64,000 bases of DNA from positions 154,922-218,921 of the forward strand of contig DUBZ01000112.1 of the NCBI GenBank assembly GCA_012960035.1. The letters are read 5' to 3'. The DNA is from Myxococcales bacterium (GTDB taxonomy: Bacteria > Myxococcota_A > UBA9160 > UBA4427). This document shows, piece after piece, positions 27,707 through 36,584 of this stretch; position 1 is the first letter of the stretch; each line of letters opens with the position of its first letter. The position numbers were made by a program, and so were the translations under genes. The notes beneath the pieces are model-generated. The model saw nothing but the letters and a program-made list of their open reading frames with translations, made no database searches and had not been told where the DNA came from.

Positions 27707-28044
27707 GAAGGAATCTCATTTTTGGGCAGTGCTCAGTCAATGCTGAGGCCAATCGCGCGAAGCGGCGTCGGCGGGGTTTCATTCTATGCTCGGGTTCAGT
27801 TCGTGACGACCGATGTTGACGTCACATCAAGAATGAAACAGAAACGGAGGGACCTTCGCGGGACACATGGGCCGGAGAAGGCGCACCGGAGCATACCCGA
27901 TATCGATTGATGAGCTAGCGGCGCGGGGACTGCGCATCGCTTGCCGAAAAACGGACCTAAAACCGGTCCCAGAGGATCCCTACGGTGCCAACAGGCTAGG
28001 GGGAATACACCCTTTCGACCCGCCGACTCGAAGCGAGGGAGGCT
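27707..28044. other. Intergenic region upstream of the helicase
   Basis: About 340 nt with no convincing gene. It holds a short perfect stem (GGACC, 7 nt, GGTCC) near 27955. A long 5' leader for the helicase, as for csdA-type genes, is possible but not shown. Confidence 0.3.
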
Positions 28045-28347
28045 TCAGCCGCCAAGTCGTCGAAAGACGTCCTCGGGTGTGTCGCTGGATCCTGTCTCAC
28101 CGACAAATCCAGAAGCGCGATCGGCTAGCGCGTCGCAGGCCACAAGCGAGTCATCGAACCCGCGCACCAGCAGTTCGCGCGGATGAATTTTTCGCAGTGC
28201 AGCCTCGAGCTGTTGCACCGTCGGACACGCCGGTTCAACGCCTGCTTCTTTGCGCGCGAGTCGCAACCTATCGCGCGCCTCGATGCGAAACAAAGACGTC
28301 TTCTCTTCAAGCGCTTCAGACAGTGCGTCAAATGCAGATGCGAACAT
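28045..28347 (-). CDS. Small hypothetical protein
   Basis: 100 aa from the ATG at 28347, hydrophilic and Ala/Glu/Arg rich, with helix-prone sequence such as FDALSEALEEKTSLFRIEARDR (cut here) and QQLEAALRKIHPRELL. The frame continues upstream through the antisense of the enoyl-CoA hydratase, but that part reads as noise. There is no strong SD, so the start is uncertain (a GTG slightly upstream is possible). No family recognised. It faces the helicase side and is divergent to the gene at 28532. Confidence 0.4.
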   Translation of the reverse strand: MFASAFDALSEALEEKTSLFRIEARDRLRLARKEAGVEPACPTVQQLEAALRKIHPRELLVRGFDDSLVACDALADRASGFVGETGSSDTPEDVFRRLGG

Positions 28348-28531
28348 CGAGGCGCACGCAGATAACACCCTAGGTGTGTGCAATTGAGGGCATGACATGG
28401 AATACGACTCGCAAATCAACCGTTTAAGATCGGGCGGGGCACGGCGGGCGATGACGAACCGTGGGCGCGGACTAGACTCCAACTTCGAATCAAGTTGCAT
28501 CGTTACGACGGCACAAGAGGAGTTCGAGACC

Positions 28532-29374
28532 ATGTCCGAAGCACGTTCCAAACCCGTCGAGACGGGTACCGACGAGTTACTCGCCGAGATCGAATCGAAT
28601 GTGGCCATCGTGACGCTCAATCGCCCGCATGCGCGCAACGCACTGTCCGACACACTGAGCCCCGCGCTTCGTCGACTCCTGCCTCGCTTGGCCGCAGATG
28701 CTGACGTTCGCGCACTGATGATCACCGGGGCAGGCAACGCGTTCTGCGCCGGCGGCGATATAAAGGGCATGGGGCCCAGCCAAAGCTCCGGCGCGAAGGC
28801 GGCACCTCGAACCAAAGAAGAAGTTGTCGCCGACCTCACCCAACGCCAAATCGCGATGACCGGGGCGCTCTACGCATTCCCCAAACCCACGCTTGCCGCG
28901 TTGCCGGGGCCTGCCGCCGGCGCGGGGTTGTCGATCGCCCTCGCTTGCGACCTGCGAATCGCCGCCGAGTCTGCCTTTGTCACAACGGGTTTTGGCAACA
29001 TTGGTCTGTCCGGCGACTACGGCGCGAGTTTCTTTTTGACACAGCTTATTGGAACCGCGCGCGCAAGAGAGCTCTTCTTTAGTTCCGAGCGAGTGAGTGC
29101 GCAACGGTGCGAGCAACTCGGCATCGTCAATCGCGTGGTCGCAGACGACGTGCTCCGCCGCGCTGCACTCGCCTGGGCGCGTGAACTTGCCGCGGGGCCG
29201 ACTGTTGCGTTCGGCTTCATGAAACAAAACCTCGACCGCGCAATGCGAACCGATCTCGAAACGTGCCTCGCACAGGAAGCGTTCGGCTTGGTCGAATGCG
29301 CGGGCACTGCGGACCACAAAGAAGCAGTTCGGTCGTTCGTGGAAAAACGAAAGCCTACCTTCAACGGCAATTAG
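28532..29374 (+). CDS. Enoyl-CoA hydratase/isomerase family protein
   Basis: 280-aa crotonase, third in the window. Motifs: LNRPHARNALSD, NAFCAGGDIKGM and PGPAAGAGLSIALACDLRIA. The ATG at 28532 is chosen because AAGAGGAG ends 9 nt upstream; the frame extends to 28397 without an SD. A variable Gly/Ser/Lys-rich insertion follows the first oxyanion segment. Function by family: hydration or isomerisation of enoyl-CoA. It is 43 nt before a Gfo/Idh/MocA gene, so probably co-transcribed. Confidence 0.87.
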   Translation: MSEARSKPVETGTDELLAEIESNVAIVTLNRPHARNALSDTLSPALRRLLPRLAADADVRALMITGAGNAFCAGGDIKGMGPSQSSGAKAAPRTKEEVVADLTQRQIAMTGALYAFPKPTLAALPGPAAGAGLSIALACDLRIAAESAFVTTGFGNIGLSGDYGASFFLTQLIGTARARELFFSSERVSAQRCEQLGIVNRVVADDVLRRAALAWARELAAGPTVAFGFMKQNLDRAMRTDLETCLAQEAFGLVECAGTADHKEAVRSFVEKRKPTFNGN

Positions 29375-29417
29375 ACATCGCTTCAGTACGCGGCGCACTC
29401 GAAAAGGATCCACTGAA

Positions 29418-30482
29418 ATGAGTCGATCGCTCCGCTACGCCATTGTGGGCGCAGGCATGATGGGTCACGAGCACATCCGAAACCTCGAACTCGTCGAGGG
29501 AGCCGAGGTGGTTGCGATCGCCGACCCACACAGTGAATCGCGGTGGTGGTCGCAACAGGTTTCGAAGCACGAGCTTGCGGAGTTCACCGATGTCGAAAGC
29601 CTGCTCGCCGGGGCGTCTATCGACGCGGTCATCGTGGCCAGCCCAAACCACACGCACCGGGAAGTTCTAACGCCCCTGTTTGACACAGACCTAGCGATCT
29701 TCTGCGAAAAGCCTCTGTGTACGACGCTTGAAGACGCGCGCTGGGTTGCGGATCGAGCAGCCAATCATCGCGGTCTCTTTTGGGTCGGAATGGAATACCG
29801 CTACATGGCGCCGGTTGCACGCCTCATCGATGAAGTGCACGGCGGTGCAATCGGCACCCTGCGCATGCTCGCGATTCGCGAACATCGGTATCCCTTCCTG
29901 CCCAAAGTAAACAACTGGAATCGATTCTCTCGAAACAGCGGCGGCACCTTCGTTGAAAAATGCTGTCACTTCTTCGACTTGATGAGACTCGTGACCCGCG
30001 ATGAACCCGCCCTCGTCTATGCGTCGGCAGCACAAGATCTAAACCACCTCGACGAAACCTACGCCGGGGAAACGCCTGACATCCTCGACAACGGCTTTGT
30101 CACCATAGACTTCGAACGCGGCTCGCGCGCGCTGCTCGATCTGTGCATGTTCGCTGAAGCTTCAGAGAACGAACAAGAGATCGTAGCCACCGGTGATCTA
30201 GGCAAAATTGAAGCATCGGTTCCCGATGGACGCGTTGTCGTGGGAACCCGGTCGCCGAGAAAACTCGAAAGCGAAGTCCTCGCAATCGATCCAACGGTGC
30301 TTGCTGCCGGTGCGCACTTCGGTTCCACTTTTGTGGAACACCGGGAGTTCATTCGAGCCGTTGAACAAGACTTGCCAGCAAGTGTCACCGCAGAAGACGG
30401 GCTGCGGGCGGTTGCGATAGGGGTGGCGGCGGAACGGTCGGCGGTGGCGCGTGAGCCGATTGCGATGGGTTCGCTTCTTTAG
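29418..30482 (+). CDS. Gfo/Idh/MocA family oxidoreductase
   Basis: 354 aa. The N-terminal Rossmann fold contains AIVGAGMMGHEHI (about 8-20) and the family's EKP motif as FCEKPL; the C-terminal alpha/beta domain starts after about residue 130. Such enzymes use bound NAD(P) to oxidise or reduce sugars, inositols or sugar nucleotides. The neighbouring FkbM methyltransferase remnant and sulfatase suggest a carbohydrate link (inference). The AATGA-type SD (GAAAAGGATCC) precedes the ATG at 29418. Confidence 0.87.
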   Translation: MSRSLRYAIVGAGMMGHEHIRNLELVEGAEVVAIADPHSESRWWSQQVSKHELAEFTDVESLLAGASIDAVIVASPNHTHREVLTPLFDTDLAIFCEKPLCTTLEDARWVADRAANHRGLFWVGMEYRYMAPVARLIDEVHGGAIGTLRMLAIREHRYPFLPKVNNWNRFSRNSGGTFVEKCCHFFDLMRLVTRDEPALVYASAAQDLNHLDETYAGETPDILDNGFVTIDFERGSRALLDLCMFAEASENEQEIVATGDLGKIEASVPDGRVVVGTRSPRKLESEVLAIDPTVLAAGAHFGSTFVEHREFIRAVEQDLPASVTAEDGLRAVAIGVAAERSAVAREPIAMGSLL

Positions 30483-30510
30483 AGAGGACACCCTCGCCGA
30501 GCAGAGCCGT

Positions 30511-30659
30511 TACTCCCCGTTCGACGAAGAGCTGATCATCCGAGATTTCTTTCAGGATCGGAAAGGTGGCTTCTTTGTTGACGTCGGGTGCGCTTGGCCA
30601 GGTAAGGCGAACAACACCTACTGGATCGCGAAGGCATCAAGAAGATCGATCTCTTGGCG
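30511..30659 (+). pseudogene. FkbM-type methyltransferase remnant (internal deletion)
   Basis: The frame beginning about 30511 reads YSPFDEELIIRDFFQD and FFVDVGCAWPGKANNTY, the start of FkbM methyltransferases. At about 30618 the frame changes to LLDREGIKKIDLLA, which matches the later FkbM block (GIxxIDxLxxDxE). Most of the SAM-binding region between them is gone and the rest is cut by the sulfatase end. I see one deletion plus frame change; the gene is dead. Confidence 0.6.
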
Positions 30660-30669
30660 CCCCACCCTC

Positions 30670-32625
30670 CTAGCCGGCAGCGGGTACCGAGCAAACTTCT
30701 CGACTCAGCAATTCGATGTCGTCAGCCTTCGGTTTGCCAGCTCTCGACGTAGAAAAATAATCGTTGAAGAACCGGGGCGACGTAAATTCAAAGCTGCCCG
30801 GCTCCGCCGATTGTCGATCGAAACCAACTCGCGTCAGGCGGTCAAATTGGGCCGGAGCCTGTAAGGGTGGCGCTGCCGTCGACGTCGCAACCCGGAGTCC
30901 ATCGACGTACATGTCGATCTGCCCAGTTTCGTTTTGGGGATACCGACGCGACCTGGCAAAGTAACTGGTGACTACGATCGCGGAGCATTTCTCTGCGATT
31001 AACACAGGGCCGTTCAGCCGTTCTCCGAGCATGTCGAGCTGGAGCGCTCCTCGGGCCGTCAAGGCGAGCCGCCAATACGGTGGATCGTCTACCACCACTC
31101 CGGAGCGGATACCGTCTTTGCCTCGCACAACCGGCGTAACGCCGATCGCAAACGAAAACCCCGCATATCCTGGCGTTCGCTGCACAGCGTGCCCCTCGAC
31201 CAACGTTGCTCCGCTTTCATTCACGCGTGTCACATCCACTGGAACCTCGTGCCCCGATGCATGCCACGCTTCGTACTCGTTCTGCAGTCTCGACATGACG
31301 TCTGGGTGGGCTTCGCTCACGTTGCGGTTTGCAGTGTTTCGGTCCTGTACGTCGAACAGTCGATTCACACCGTCTCGACTGACCAGTCGAAACCGACCGT
31401 CGCGATCGAGCACCGAATATGCGTTTGAGTCCCCCGTGATCGATTCCCAAAACAGGGTGCGCGCCGGAAATGGACCGCCCTTCTGAACTGCGGACCAAAT
31501 ATTCTTGCCCGCGATCGCATTCTCAGTCGGAGGCGCGCCGCTCACCGCTGCGAGCGTGGGCAAAAGATCGAGATAGCTCACGACCTCGTCTACAAGCCTG
31601 CCCCCTTCCAACTGACCAGGCCAGCGCCAGATCATCGGCGTGCGCACGCCCCCTTCTAGAAACTGCCCTTTGTGTCCGACATATGGATGATTGTTGTCGA
31701 GGTAAGTGTTTGTGCCTCCGTTGTCGCTCAAAAAAACGATCAACGTGTCATCGGCGATTCCCCGTTCGCGCAAATGATCAACCACGCGACCAATCGACTG
31801 ATCTAATTGCTCGACGGTCGCGTAGTACTTTCCTTCACCGGTGTCCGGATATTTTTCGGCGAATCGCGGCGCCGGCTGCAAAGGACCATGAGGCGCGTAG
31901 TACCAGAGGTTGATGAACCACGGCTCGTCCGCCGCGCTGAGTTCGTCGATCACTTCGAGGGTCTTGTCGGTGACGAGATCAGTCAGATGGCCGGGCACTT
32001 TCGAAGGCTTTGTATCGGAGGACTGCAGCCATGGATCGCGATAGGTCGGCCACTTCTTCTTGCCGCCAAGATCCCACTGGGTCAGGTACCCGTACCAGTC
32101 GTCGAAGCCAGCTTCCGTGGGCGAGAGCCCCGCGGTCGCATTGCCCACGTGCCATTTGCCAATGTGATAGGTGGAGTAACCCGCGCGCGAAAGAACCTTC
32201 GGCATCGTCTCGACGTCGGAAGAAATCCCCTGCCGCAGCGGCCGAAACCCCAAGTGCGCAGGGTCGATACCGGTAAGCAGCCCCGCCCGAGTGGTTGAGC
32301 AAACTGCGTCGGTGTAGTGCCGCGTAAATCGGACCCCCGATGCAGCAAGCGCAGTGAGGTTCGGGGTGACGAACTTGTCGTTGCTGAGACCGAGGTCGTT
32401 GTAACCGAGATCGTCGGCCAGAATCAGCAAAATATTTGGACGCACTGATCTCGACTCGCACTGGATCAAAGCAAGCCCCGACGTGAGACATAGAAGCAGG
32501 CAAGCGACTCTTCGAATCGCGAGCCTCCTTGGCTGGACCGTCTTGGGCCAAAGCGTTTTTGACAGGAGCGTCTTGGACGAGCGCGTCTGGGACAAAAATG
32601 TCTGGGGCGAGGATGTCGATTTCAT
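30670..32625 (-). CDS. Sulfatase (arylsulfatase type) with C-terminal extension, probably lipoprotein
   Basis: 651 aa. The metal motif LADDLGYND is at 69-77; the modification site is AVCSTTRAGLLTG with Cys109 as predicted formylglycine precursor (CxxxR core). A hydrophobic segment (41-55) ends at Cys56, giving a lipobox-like ALIQC; Gln at -1 is unusual. The first 30 residues contain repeated SKTL/TKT-like units coded by short DNA repeats. After the catalytic domain (about 60-440) comes a lectin/LamG-like region (about 470-640). It probably removes sulfate from sulfated glycans or lipids outside the cytoplasm. It needs a formylglycine-generating enzyme, not seen in the window. Confidence 0.85.
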   Translation of the reverse strand: MKSTSSPQTFLSQTRSSKTLLSKTLWPKTVQPRRLAIRRVACLLLCLTSGLALIQCESRSVRPNILLILADDLGYNDLGLSNDKFVTPNLTALAASGVRFTRHYTDAVCSTTRAGLLTGIDPAHLGFRPLRQGISSDVETMPKVLSRAGYSTYHIGKWHVGNATAGLSPTEAGFDDWYGYLTQWDLGGKKKWPTYRDPWLQSSDTKPSKVPGHLTDLVTDKTLEVIDELSAADEPWFINLWYYAPHGPLQPAPRFAEKYPDTGEGKYYATVEQLDQSIGRVVDHLRERGIADDTLIVFLSDNGGTNTYLDNNHPYVGHKGQFLEGGVRTPMIWRWPGQLEGGRLVDEVVSYLDLLPTLAAVSGAPPTENAIAGKNIWSAVQKGGPFPARTLFWESITGDSNAYSVLDRDGRFRLVSRDGVNRLFDVQDRNTANRNVSEAHPDVMSRLQNEYEAWHASGHEVPVDVTRVNESGATLVEGHAVQRTPGYAGFSFAIGVTPVVRGKDGIRSGVVVDDPPYWRLALTARGALQLDMLGERLNGPVLIAEKCSAIVVTSYFARSRRYPQNETGQIDMYVDGLRVATSTAAPPLQAPAQFDRLTRVGFDRQSAEPGSFEFTSPRFFNDYFSTSRAGKPKADDIELLSREVCSVPAAG

Positions 32626-32833
32626 TTCGACGTTTTTCCGCGAAGCCTCTTCGTTACAGCGAGTGACCCATCATACGGAGCCTCGGAGCAAGAGGCTACC
32701 TCGGACCGCTTGGTGACTGCGTGCGAAATCGCGCCGTCAGAAAACACAAACGAAGGCTTGCGTACTCGAATCACAGCTTCGATGCTCTCCGCTTGGCGCG
32801 CGGTTTCCTCGCAATTCAGGAGATGCAAAGACG

Positions 32834-33673
32834 ATGGCGATAGCGACCTCTGGGATCGACCACGTTCATCTCAGCGTGACGGACATCGAAGCATTCATCG
32901 CGCGATTTTCGTCGATCCTCGATTGCGAGAGCAAGATCCCGCTTTACATTGATTCGATTCAAGCCCTCAATTCTATGAACTCGCTGAATCTCGATGTGTT
33001 CGAGCCCAAAGAACGCGAAGGCATTGCGGCTCGGCAGATGGCGGGTTTCGGGGGTCCGGGGCTTACCACGCTTTCAATGCTGGTCGAGGACATCGATGCT
33101 GCGACGGCACATATTGAAGGCTGCGGTGTCCGCGTCATCAGCAAGATTGGCTACCCGGGTGTCGAAATCCAGTCTCAGTTTCATCCGAAGGATTGCTTCG
33201 GGATGGTGCTCGAGCTCATCGAATACATCGACGGCCATGAACAGGTGATCGCCGAGATCAACGCAAAGCAAGCCCTCGACAATCGCGGGCGCACCTTTAT
33301 TCCCGCTCAGGCTGGAGCTCTTGCAGGCAGTGGCATCGACCACGCTCACTTGCGCGTCCCAGACCTGGACGATGCCCGCCGCTGGCTCTCACGCTTGTTC
33401 GTGTGCGATTGGGAAGACGTCACCGACACGATCGATGGTGCGCCGACGTGCCGCAGCTCAATTGGCATTCATCTCAATGAGGCGCACGACGAACGGCCTG
33501 GGCTTTCGAGCCTGGCCTTCGGGGTCGACGACATGGATGCCGCGAGCGCGCTTGCGGACGCACAGAAACTGCGGCGGCTCCCGGCCGCGGGACATCGCCA
33601 AGACGAAACCTGTCTCGTGCTCGATCGCAGAGACGTGTTCGACCTATCCCTTGAACTCGTCCCCAGCCGCTAG
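32834..33673 (+). CDS. Two-domain VOC (glyoxalase/bleomycin-resistance fold) protein
   Basis: 279 aa with two VOC repeats. The first (4-130) has GIDHVHLSVTDIEAFIARF and ends in CFGMVLELIEY (metal-type His and Glu positions); the second (165-277) starts GIDHAHLRVPDLDDARRWL and ends VFDLSLELVPS. The duplication resembles 4-hydroxyphenylpyruvate-dioxygenase-like dioxygenases, but only the first repeat keeps a good terminal Glu. The ATG follows AGATGCAAAGACG, a weak SD. Function unknown; possible extradiol dioxygenase or isomerase activity. Confidence 0.78.
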   Translation: MAIATSGIDHVHLSVTDIEAFIARFSSILDCESKIPLYIDSIQALNSMNSLNLDVFEPKEREGIAARQMAGFGGPGLTTLSMLVEDIDAATAHIEGCGVRVISKIGYPGVEIQSQFHPKDCFGMVLELIEYIDGHEQVIAEINAKQALDNRGRTFIPAQAGALAGSGIDHAHLRVPDLDDARRWLSRLFVCDWEDVTDTIDGAPTCRSSIGIHLNEAHDERPGLSSLAFGVDDMDAASALADAQKLRRLPAAGHRQDETCLVLDRRDVFDLSLELVPSR

Positions 33674-33698
33674 TCCTGGAATAAGCGTATAGAACGAG

Positions 33699-33768
33699 TT
33701 GAGGCGCGCTTCGTGCGTTACGGTGTGGTTACCAGACCAAACACCACACCGAACAAGGCGCACCTCAA
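33699..33768. repeat. Long imperfect hairpin / MITE-like inverted repeat
   Basis: Inner arms CGGTGTGGT (33721-33729) and ACCACACCG (33743-33751) are perfect around a 13-nt loop. Outer arms TTGAGGCGCGC (33699-33709) and GCGCACCTCAA (33758-33768) pair except for one position. It follows the VOC gene by 25 nt, so it may serve as its terminator, but its size and structure are more like a small mobile-element remnant. Confidence 0.5.
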
Positions 33769-34014
33769 GTAAAGAACGATTCGTATTCGATTCGAGCAAG
33801 TCACGTCAATCATGGAACATCGATCGAGCTGCCGTGCGCTTCTGAATGCCGAGAGCATATCAACCGGTCTCTGCGTTCGAAGATAAAGGCGAAACAGTTG
33901 TGGCCTCTCCCGCTCAACCGAGGGATCATTTTACCGCGCGCTGGTACAGCAATCGAAATAACACAAAAGCGGCAGGCTCCTTTCAAATGCACGCAACTTT
34001 GGAGGTTGACTCAA
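33769..34014. other. Intergenic region
   Basis: About 245 nt between the hairpin and the ICMT-like gene. No gene or clear promoter was recognised except the GGAGG at 34001-34005 that serves the next gene. Confidence 0.3.
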
Positions 34015-34494
34015 ATGAGTGACGGCGAGCCAAGAGACGGCGCCAACGTCGAATTCGCACCCCCGCTTGTTCCAGTCATTGCGTTGGGGGTGGGACTTAT
34101 TCTCCAGCATCTCGTTTGGACATTGGCCGTGCCGCTTGTCGGGTTCACCCAGTACGCGGCTGGTGGTTTACTCCTTGTGGCAGGACTGGGCTTGATGATG
34201 GGCGCCTTCGGTCAGTTCCAACGAACTGGCCAGGATCCAAAGCCCTGGCTCAGTACGCCCGAGGTGATCGCCGTCGGCGTCTACAAGTGGACGCGAAACC
34301 CGATGTATCTCTCGATGGGCCTGCTTCAAGCTGGCGTGGGGGTGCTGATTTCGAATGGATGGGTGGTGGTTCTGGTCGCTGCGACATGGGCAGCGATCTA
34401 CAAGATCGCGATACAACATGAAGAGGCGTATCTCGAACAAAAATTTGGAACGTCGTACTTGGCCTACAAGGAGTCGGTTCGTCGCTGGCTCTAA
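34015..34494 (+). CDS. Isoprenylcysteine carboxyl methyltransferase-like membrane protein (ICMT/PEMT)
   Basis: 159 aa, with hydrophobic helices near 18-36, 42-62 and 100-122. The segment GVYKWTRNPMYLSM (about 88-101) is the typical cofactor-side motif of ICMT-like and phospholipid methyltransferases (RNPxY), and the EEAYLEQKFGTSYLAYK tail (cut) is the usual C-terminal Glu/Tyr block. The ATG at 34015 follows GGAGG by 9 nt. It would methylate a lipid or prenyl substrate at the membrane. The last 4 nt overlap the convergent glycosyltransferase gene. Confidence 0.78.
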   Translation: MSDGEPRDGANVEFAPPLVPVIALGVGLILQHLVWTLAVPLVGFTQYAAGGLLLVAGLGLMMGAFGQFQRTGQDPKPWLSTPEVIAVGVYKWTRNPMYLSMGLLQAGVGVLISNGWVVVLVAATWAAIYKIAIQHEEAYLEQKFGTSYLAYKESVRRWL

Positions 34495-36128
34495 GACGGA
34501 GGCGACTCCACCTTCATCAAAACCGGATGCCCTCGTAGCCAACGTGCCCTTGGAATTAACGGCGCAATGCGTTGGTGGACGCGCAGGCGCTTATTCAGAT
34601 CTCCACCACTGAATCCGCCCCGCCGTTGCAACGATGGCTGCTCCCACATCCCAGGATAGTCGAGCAAATAGCCGATCTCGCGGTCATCGAAGTAGTCCGA
34701 CAAGGCGTCGCGGCTTGCGTACCCGTAGATGTCGTCGTTCACCAAACCGTCGAGATTCACTACGTCGCGTTCACTGAAGTAGGAGAGCAGGCCGGCGTTA
34801 AACGCAGCGACTCGCGCGCCGGGGGGATTCTCTTTTAGCCAAAGAGCCGCTCCCAACATGTTGGCCTGGTGGGGAAAGCGCGGATACTGACTTTCGGCGA
34901 ACGACAAAATGCAAGTCACTACAATGAGTGCAGCAAAGCCGCCTTGCAGGGCGCGCCCCACCCTTGCATACGACAGAAACGCGCCAGTGGTGACCCCGAT
35001 GGCAAGCGAAAGCGGCACGACGAACGCCGCGGAATACCACGTCTGCGGGGCGAGATTCTGCAGTCCAAAGAAAACGATGTAGCCCAGAACCGCGACGGCA
35101 CCGCTCACCCCAACAAAGCTCCGTGTCCCGGCGCTTGAGCCCGGCGCGTCAGTTTCATCTTCTCTCGCACCCGTCGGTTGATCCACCGCTGCTACTTCAC
35201 CAGAGCTGCGAGCCAATAGACGCCTGGCTCCACCGACGACGAACTGAATCAAACCCGCACCCGCAAACACAATGACCGACCGCGAGCCCAGCACCACAAA
35301 CAACAGCAATACGTAATTCTGCAGCGCGCTGTCTGCGGTGTCTCCCCACAACGACTTCATCCTCGCGCTCGACTGAAGCCAATGCCCCGAGTATCCGTGC
35401 ACGTAAAATAAGAACAGTGCGAGTGCCACGGTTGCACCTGCCAACAAAACGACCAGCCGCAGCTGGATCTCTTTTCTCACTGCGGGCGCAAGGGGGACCA
35501 CGCAGGCGGTGACAAACATGGTGACCGGTAGGAGTCCGAAATCAGTGCGCGCGAGACTCCCAAATGCGCCAATCAAAGCGACCGCCGCGAACGAGACCCT
35601 ACTCTTGGGAAGCACGCTCCTATAACAGAGTGCACCCGCCAAGATGACCCACGGCGATTCCATTACGGTGCTCGTCTGCATCAAAACCAAGGGCGCTGTA
35701 AGCACAGCCACGACTGCAAACGGCGCGAATGTCTGCCCGCTTCGACTCACCATCTGCGCACACAGATACGCGGCCCAACTCATCGCCACGACTGCGGCCA
35801 ACCCCGAAGCCCATAGCATCGTTGAAAATTCGGCCGCACCACTGATCGCCGAAACCAGCGCCAAGTAGAACGCGTGCAGGGGATGAAACCCGCTGGTCGT
35901 GCTCATGTGGTCGAAGGTCCAGCTCCCCGACTCGGCGAAGTTGCGCGCGAGCACTAGATAATAGAAAGCGTCGTCGGGGATCCGGATGACCTGCTCAATG
36001 AGCGGCAAGTCAACGAACCAAACGATTCGTACGAGTGCAGCGAGACCAACGCTGAGTGCAACGAGCACCGGAGGGCGAAGAACAATATGTCGCCAATGCT
36101 GCTGAGTCGATTGCGGGGTGGTGTCCAA
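34491..36128 (-). CDS. GT-C-like membrane glycosyltransferase/mannosyltransferase-like protein
   Basis: About 545 aa. After one N-terminal helix (PVLVALSVGLAALVRIVW) comes a periplasmic loop with IPDDAFYYLVLARNFA and TTSGFHPLHAFY, the acidic-pair start of GT-C/PMT-like transferases (the pair DD is the likely metal/catalytic site). About ten further helices and a soluble C-terminal part with NLDGLVNDDIYGY follow. The frame stays open to 36245, but the extra residues look random and no SD is found; TTG at 36128 is my best start. It likely moves a sugar from a polyprenyl-phosphate donor to an envelope glycan. Confidence 0.7.
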   Translation of the reverse strand: MDTTPQSTQQHWRHIVLRPPVLVALSVGLAALVRIVWFVDLPLIEQVIRIPDDAFYYLVLARNFAESGSWTFDHMSTTSGFHPLHAFYLALVSAISGAAEFSTMLWASGLAAVVAMSWAAYLCAQMVSRSGQTFAPFAVVAVLTAPLVLMQTSTVMESPWVILAGALCYRSVLPKSRVSFAAVALIGAFGSLARTDFGLLPVTMFVTACVVPLAPAVRKEIQLRLVVLLAGATVALALFLFYVHGYSGHWLQSSARMKSLWGDTADSALQNYVLLLFVVLGSRSVIVFAGAGLIQFVVGGARRLLARSSGEVAAVDQPTGAREDETDAPGSSAGTRSFVGVSGAVAVLGYIVFFGLQNLAPQTWYSAAFVVPLSLAIGVTTGAFLSYARVGRALQGGFAALIVVTCILSFAESQYPRFPHQANMLGAALWLKENPPGARVAAFNAGLLSYFSERDVVNLDGLVNDDIYGYASRDALSDYFDDREIGYLLDYPGMWEQPSLQRRGGFSGGDLNKRLRVHQRIAPLIPRARWLRGHPVLMKVESPPS

Positions 36129-36234
36129 GTCAGAACCCCGGGCGCGAGCATTTAGGCCACCAAGACTCAACGAGCGCAGACACAGCGGTAGACACCATGT
36201 TCCCAGTCTACCCCGATGAAGCGGAAGAGAACAT

Positions 36235-36551
36235 CTACGTCCCAAGAGCTAGATTTGAATACACCCGGGGCGGAGTTTGCTCGTACAACGCGAGACCCAG
36301 TAGGGGGAGGATCCCCGTCACCATCCGAAAGCCACGTTGTTCGGGGCTGGCGTTCCATGAAAGAGATGAATCGACGCGATCGAGTTCACCCCACTGTCTT
36401 CCTTGAGAAAGTGAACGATTGCGCGGAAGGTGACGGGCAGCAGCAGACAAAAGCCGTAGATCAGGACCGACCCACCGTTAAACTCGTTGCTAGCGCGCGG
36501 GGATAGGACCGTATCCATGAAGGATATTTTCGTGTTCTCCGATTCATTCAC
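36235..36551 (-). pseudogene. Frameshifted small membrane protein, unknown
   Basis: One frame reads from an ATG at 36551 through VLIYGFCLLLPVTFRAIVHF and then NSIASIHLFHGTPAPNNVAF before a stop at about 36320. The adjacent frame continues with RMVTGILPLLGLALYEQ to a stop at 36235. Joining them gives a plausible protein of about 105 aa with two membrane segments. No family was recognised, and a sequencing error cannot be ruled out. Confidence 0.35.
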
Positions 36552-36584
36552 TCGGATCTAGAATTCGCGACGACGTAAGAACCG

